Assembly (NCBI GenBank): GCA_015662935.1
Contig: DQTF01000009.1
Coordinates: 1 to 17,868, forward strand
Origin: Crocinitomicaceae bacterium
GTDB lineage: Bacteria; Bacteroidota; Bacteroidia; Flavobacteriales_D; Crocinitomicaceae
Direction: 5' to 3'
DNA length: 17,868 bases
Shown: in pieces, positions 14,207-17,868 of the stretch
Numbering within the stretch: the first letter of the stretch is position 1
How the letters are laid out: each line of letters begins with the position of its first letter
Notes under the pieces: model-generated
The model's input: the letters and a program-made list of their open reading frames with translations, nothing else
The model's database searches: none
What the model was told of the DNA's origin: nothing
Translations under genes and position numbers: made by a program

Positions 14207-14237
14207 TTTTAAGTCAATTCTATAACCACTAATTTTG
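14207..14237 (+). promoter_or_regulatory. Bacteroidetes-type promoter of the giant secreted protein
   Basis: TTTT at 14207-14210 (consensus TTTG) is followed after exactly 19 bp by TAATTTTG at 14230-14237, an exact TAnnTTTG -7 element. This is the best promoter match in the window. It predicts transcription starting near 14242 and a leader of about 50 nt before the ATG at 14295. Confidence 0.6.
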
Positions 14238-14294
14238 GATGTCACTCCTTTTTAAGCTAAATTAGTCGCTCAAACTATACTAAAATTAAACTTT

Positions 14295-17200
14295 ATGAAA
14301 AAAATTGTATTAGGAATTTTCATAGGATTACCTGGTTTATTTTTTGCTCAAAAAGCTGACAATAATTCTGTTAGCAATATGCAAAAACTAGAGTGGGGAA
14401 CTGAATCTCATGTTATTCCATGTTCAAACTTCTCCATTTCTCAACCTTTAATCGATTTATCAGTTGATGAATCTGAATTGAGAAGTAAAAAAAAACTGAG
14501 AAAAGAGTTCCCAGATAAACGTGACATGCCTGTTCAAACCTTTGAATACAAAGCAAAAGAAGATGGGTCTGCCTATGGAAATGACAATTCGATGATCCAA
14601 AAAGAATTTGGTAGAAATAACAATCATCCTGGAGGGAAAGCTTTAGAGCAAAATTGGGATGGACAAGCGCCAAACGTTCTATTTAGACCTTTTGATCCAA
14701 CTGCGGCAGCTGGACCAAATCATATCATGCAGGCAATTAATGGTGACACCTATAGAATATGGAATAAAACGGGTACTGTAATGGCGAACGGTAACATCAG
14801 TGCCTTATTTCCATCTGGAAACGGAAATGGAGATCCAATTATTTTATATGATAAAGCTGCTGACCGTTGGTTCATGAGTCAATTTGCTGGTGGCGGTGCA
14901 GGAAATGGAATTTACATTGCCATTTCTCAAACAGCTGACCCACTTGGTGCTTGGTACACGTATGAATTTACTTCTCCTGATTTTCCTGATTATTTAAAGT
15001 TTTCTGCTTGGCAAGATGGTTATTATATGACTGCCAACTATGCAGAGAAGATATTTGCTTTTAACAGAACAAAAATGCTTGCAGGTGACGCGACTGCTGA
15101 ATCTGTTTTTCAAACCTTCTCTCCACCTCAAGATGGTGGTTTTTTTGTTCCAATGCCGGGAGATGCTTCTGATGGTGTTATGCCAGGAGCAGGAACACCT
15201 TGTCCAATTTTTTCCTACTCTGACAATGCATGGGGTGGAGGAAACGTAGATGCTGTACATATTTACAATGCAGCTGTTACTTGGGGTGGGACTCCAAATT
15301 TAACAGTAACCTCTGGAGGCGTTTTACCAACTAATGCTTTTGATGCTTCATATGATGCTGGTTGGAATGACATCCCTCAACAAGGGACAACAACTAAACT
15401 TGATGGTATTGGAGGTATAATCCAATTTAGAGCTCAATGGAAATCATGGGCAGGATATAATACAACTGTATTAAATTGGCCAGTTAGAATAAGTTCTTCT
15501 CAAAGAGGTATTTATTGGGTTGAATTAAGACAAGATCAAACTACGAATGTTTGGTCGATTTATCAACAAGGTATTTATGCGCCAGGAACAGAGTCTTTTT
15601 GGCTGGGTAGTATTGCTATGAATGACAATGGAGATATTGGTTTATCTTATGCCAAATCAGGAGCTTCTACTTATATGACCCTAGGTTATTCTGGAAGACT
15701 TGCTTCAGACCCTCTTGGTACTTTACCTATTGCTGAAACAATAGCAATCGCTGGTGGAGGTGCTCAAACAGGAGCTAATCGAGTTGGAGATTATGCACAA
15801 TTAACATTAGACCCTGATGGTCAAACCTTTTGGTACACTGGAGAATACTTAGCAGCTGGTGGAAGTGCAAGAACTAGAATTTATTCTTATCAATTTACAC
15901 CAACTTGTACACCCCCAACAACACAAGCAACTAATTATACTTCATCAGCTATTGGAGACAATCAAATGACAATCAACTGGACTGCTGGAAATGGAGACAG
16001 AGTTCTTGTAGTTGCTAGAGAAGGTTCAAATGTTAATTCTAATCCTGCTACAGGAACGTCTTACACAGCAAATGCATTATTTGGAAGTGGAGACCAAATT
16101 GGTGCTGGTAATTTTGTAGTATATGAAGGGACTGGTACTTCTGTAACAGTAACTGGTTTAACACCTGGTACGGATTATTATTATTCTGTATTTGAATACA
16201 CTACAGCAACTAATTGTTATTTAACTCCTGCATTGATTGGGAATTCTGTAACAACTGGTGTTGCTCCTTGTACTGTTTGTGGAGATGTTACATCTTCTAC
16301 GGATGATGCTACAGGTGTAACTGAAGTCATTTTTAATACCATTTCAAATACTTCAGCAGGTGATCCAGAATATACAGATTATACTGCAATGTCAACAGAC
16401 GTTAATACAAATCAAACTTATACTTTGTCTGTAAAAATTAACACTGCTGGTAATTATACAGCTCCAACAAAAGCATGGGTCGATTGGAATCAAAACTGTG
16501 TCTTTACAGATGCTGGAGAGGAATATGATTTAGGTGCAGCAACAAATGTTACTGATGGAGTTACAAGTTTATCTCCTGTTTCGATAACGATACCTGCAGG
16601 AGCAGCTCTTGGAAACACAATTATGAGAATTAGAACAACTTGGGAAGGTGCAGGTGCGACTATTCTTCCTGTTCCTTGTGGAAACCAAAACTACAGTGAG
16701 ACGGAAGATTACACAATCAATATCATTAATGCTTCTACTCCTCCGGTAGCTATTTTTACTCCACCAACACCTATTTGTGCAAATTCGAGTGTTACTTTTA
16801 CTGATGCTTCAACTAGTGCAACTGGATGGACGTGGGATTTCGGAGATGCAACTCCAACTTCTAATATGCAGAATCCAACACATACTTATACAAGTGCTGG
16901 TCCGTTTACGGTAACATTAACTGTAACAAATGGTGCTGGTTCAGATATGATCACTGCAAGTATTACTGTCGGTTCTCCAACAACAAATACATTGAACCCT
17001 ACAATATGTCAAGGTCAATCTTTTTCTGTTGGGTCAAGTACTTATAATGCAACAGGAAACTATACGGATGTTTTAGTAAACGCTGAAGGATGTGATAGTA
17101 CAATTGCAACTAACTTAACGGTTAGTCCATTATCTACTGCGTCTGTTTCTAATAACGGTCCTATTTGTACTGGTGATGATGCTGTATTTACAATCACCGG

Positions 17201-17868
17201 AACTTCTGGCGCAACAGTTACTTATGATTTAGGTGCGGGGAATGTTACAACAGTACTTACTGGAGGAACATCCATTATTACTGTGTCTGGAGCAACAAGT
17301 AATCAGACAATGGATATTTCATTGGTAGATGATGGAACTTGTCCAACGGTGTTGAGTTTAAGTTCAACTGTTAATGTTAGTGGAGCACCTACTGCCTCAG
17401 TAACGAACAACGGACCAATTTGCGCAGGACAAGATGCAGTTTTCACAATTACAGGTTCAACTGGTGCTACCGTTACTTATGACTTAGGTGCAGGAAATGT
17501 TACAACAGTTCTTACTGGTGGAACATCTGTTATCACAGTCGCTGGAGCAACAAGTAATCAAACGATGAACTTATCACAAGTTGTGATTGGATCTTGTAAC
17601 ACTACTTTGACGGATGTGTCATCTGTGACAGTTAATGCGTTACCAAGTGTTGCTATTACGTCGCCATCAACAGCAACTGTTGCAATGTGTACATATAACT
17701 TACCTCTTTCGATGGTAGGAACACCTACTGGAGGAACATTCTCTGGAACTGGTGTAACTAGTAGTACTTTTGATCCAGCTGTTGCGGGGGCAGGAACTCA
17801 TACCGTTACCTATACTTATTTAGACGGAAATTCATGTGCCTCAAGTGCAACTGTAGTCATTACAGTAA
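14295..17868 (+). CDS. Giant secreted multidomain protein, probable T9SS substrate (C-terminus cut by window edge)
   Basis: An open frame of 1191 codons runs from ATG 14295 to the window end without a stop. Residues 1-18 are a signal peptide (MKKIVLGIFIGLPGLFFA). Residues about 120-535 form a repetitive beta-rich, propeller-like region (DGQAPNVLFRPFDPTAAAGP, later NRVGDYAQLTLDPDGQTFWY). An FN3-like domain (about 538-655) is followed by a GEVED domain (about 661-813) with WVDWNQNCVFTDAGEEYDLG and YSETEDYTINI. A PKD domain (about 817-895) with WTWDFGDA follows, then a CQGQSFSVGSSTYNATGNYT segment and two 85-residue repeats. SprB-like sequence (GGTFSGTGVTSSTFDP) continues to the edge. Such proteins are surface adhesins or secreted factors exported by Sec and then type IX secretion. 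The sorting domain would lie beyond the window. No catalytic residues are recognised. Confidence 0.85.
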   Translation, partial: MKKIVLGIFIGLPGLFFAQKADNNSVSNMQKLEWGTESHVIPCSNFSISQPLIDLSVDESELRSKKKLRKEFPDKRDMPVQTFEYKAKEDGSAYGNDNSMIQKEFGRNNNHPGGKALEQNWDGQAPNVLFRPFDPTAAAGPNHIMQAINGDTYRIWNKTGTVMANGNISALFPSGNGNGDPIILYDKAADRWFMSQFAGGGAGNGIYIAISQTADPLGAWYTYEFTSPDFPDYLKFSAWQDGYYMTANYAEKIFAFNRTKMLAGDATAESVFQTFSPPQDGGFFVPMPGDASDGVMPGAGTPCPIFSYSDNAWGGGNVDAVHIYNAAVTWGGTPNLTVTSGGVLPTNAFDASYDAGWNDIPQQGTTTKLDGIGGIIQFRAQWKSWAGYNTTVLNWPVRISSSQRGIYWVELRQDQTTNVWSIYQQGIYAPGTESFWLGSIAMNDNGDIGLSYAKSGASTYMTLGYSGRLASDPLGTLPIAETIAIAGGGAQTGANRVGDYAQLTLDPDGQTFWYTGEYLAAGGSARTRIYSYQFTPTCTPPTTQATNYTSSAIGDNQMTINWTAGNGDRVLVVAREGSNVNSNPATGTSYTANALFGSGDQIGAGNFVVYEGTGTSVTVTGLTPGTDYYYSVFEYTTATNCYLTPALIGNSVTTGVAPCTVCGDVTSSTDDATGVTEVIFNTISNTSAGDPEYTDYTAMSTDVNTNQTYTLSVKINTAGNYTAPTKAWVDWNQNCVFTDAGEEYDLGAATNVTDGVTSLSPVSITIPAGAALGNTIMRIRTTWEGAGATILPVPCGNQNYSETEDYTINIINASTPPVAIFTPPTPICANSSVTFTDASTSATGWTWDFGDATPTSNMQNPTHTYTSAGPFTVTLTVTNGAGSDMITASITVGSPTTNTLNPTICQGQSFSVGSSTYNATGNYTDVLVNAEGCDSTIATNLTVSPLSTASVSNNGPICTGDDAVFTITGTSGATVTYDLGAGNVTTVLTGGTSIITVSGATSNQTMDISLVDDGTCPTVLSLSSTVNVSGAPTASVTNNGPICAGQDAVFTITGSTGATVTYDLGAGNVTTVLTGGTSVITVAGATSNQTMNLSQVVIGSCNTTLTDVSSVTVNALPSVAITSPSTATVAMCTYNLPLSMVGTPTGGTFSGTGVTSSTFDPAVAGAGTHTVTYTYLDGNSCASSATVVITV
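17136..17390 (+). repeat. Tandem repeat copy 1 (85 codons)
   Basis: First of two directly adjacent 255-bp units inside the giant secreted protein (residues 948-1032). It starts TASVSNNGPICTGDDAVFTI. About 60 of 85 residues match copy 2 by hand alignment, concentrated in the first 58, while many codons differ synonymously. Confidence 0.9.
17391..17645 (+). repeat. Tandem repeat copy 2 (85 codons)
   Basis: Second 255-bp unit (residues 1033-1117), starting TASVTNNGPICAGQDAVFTI and sharing the core TYDLGAGNVTTVLTGGTS with copy 1. Each unit carries two cysteines, in PIC and at G[T/S]C, as expected for an Ig-like beta fold. Confidence 0.9.

Noticed and set aside
14994..15260. Open frames on both strands within the giant secreted protein
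   Set aside because: The continuous 1191-codon frame with signal peptide and domains explains this DNA. The alternatives are shadows.

Overview
The window is AT-rich and reads as chromosomal DNA of a Bacteroidetes bacterium, most likely Flavobacteriales and possibly Crocinitomicaceae/Fluviicola-like. That placement is inference. It rests on Omp28-type and SprB-like secreted proteins, a DUF4271 gene beside a divergent uroporphyrinogen-III synthase, a RecQ-type C-terminal helix-turn-helix on a PIF1-like helicase, the lack of clear Shine-Dalgarno sequences, and several TAnnTTTG -7 promoter elements typical of the phylum.

Left part (1-4238): a truncated Omp28-like secreted protein, hemD and a DUF4271 membrane protein lie on the minus strand. 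A glutaryl-CoA dehydrogenase-type acyl-CoA dehydrogenase lies on the plus strand, and an Lrp/AsnC regulator on the minus strand. The Lrp gene is divergent from a PLP enzyme of the cystathionine gamma-synthase/methionine gamma-lyase family (4362-5651), with a degenerate palindrome midway between them. A small c-type cytochrome lipoprotein follows. Its frame is broken by one missing base, so the haem motif and the distal Met ligand lie in different frames. A strong intrinsic terminator closes this block.

Middle part (6160-9260): a 64-residue orphan protein with an aromatic, basic C-terminus, recJ on the minus strand, and a divergent secreted protein of unknown function.

Metal region (9261-11482, minus strand): a compact, translationally coupled operon. 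In order of transcription it encodes a CadC-like ArsR regulator, MerTP (a MerT transporter fused to a HMA domain), a GDCCVxC cysteine-rich protein, a HMA-domain lipoprotein resembling MerP, and a DUF4395 membrane protein with CxxC motifs. A 22-bp near-palindrome just upstream is the likely operator. No mercuric reductase (merA) or lyase (merB) is present, which makes this the most interesting locus in the window.

Right part (11490-17868): a PIF1-like helicase with a C-terminal HTH and, upstream of it on the same strand, a small lipoprotein gene. Divergent from these is a very large secreted multidomain protein that runs off the window end. It has a signal peptide, a propeller-like N-terminal region, FN3-like, GEVED and PKD domains, and then tandem 85-residue repeats. 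It is probably a type IX secretion substrate. No tRNA, rRNA, CRISPR array or insertion sequence was seen.
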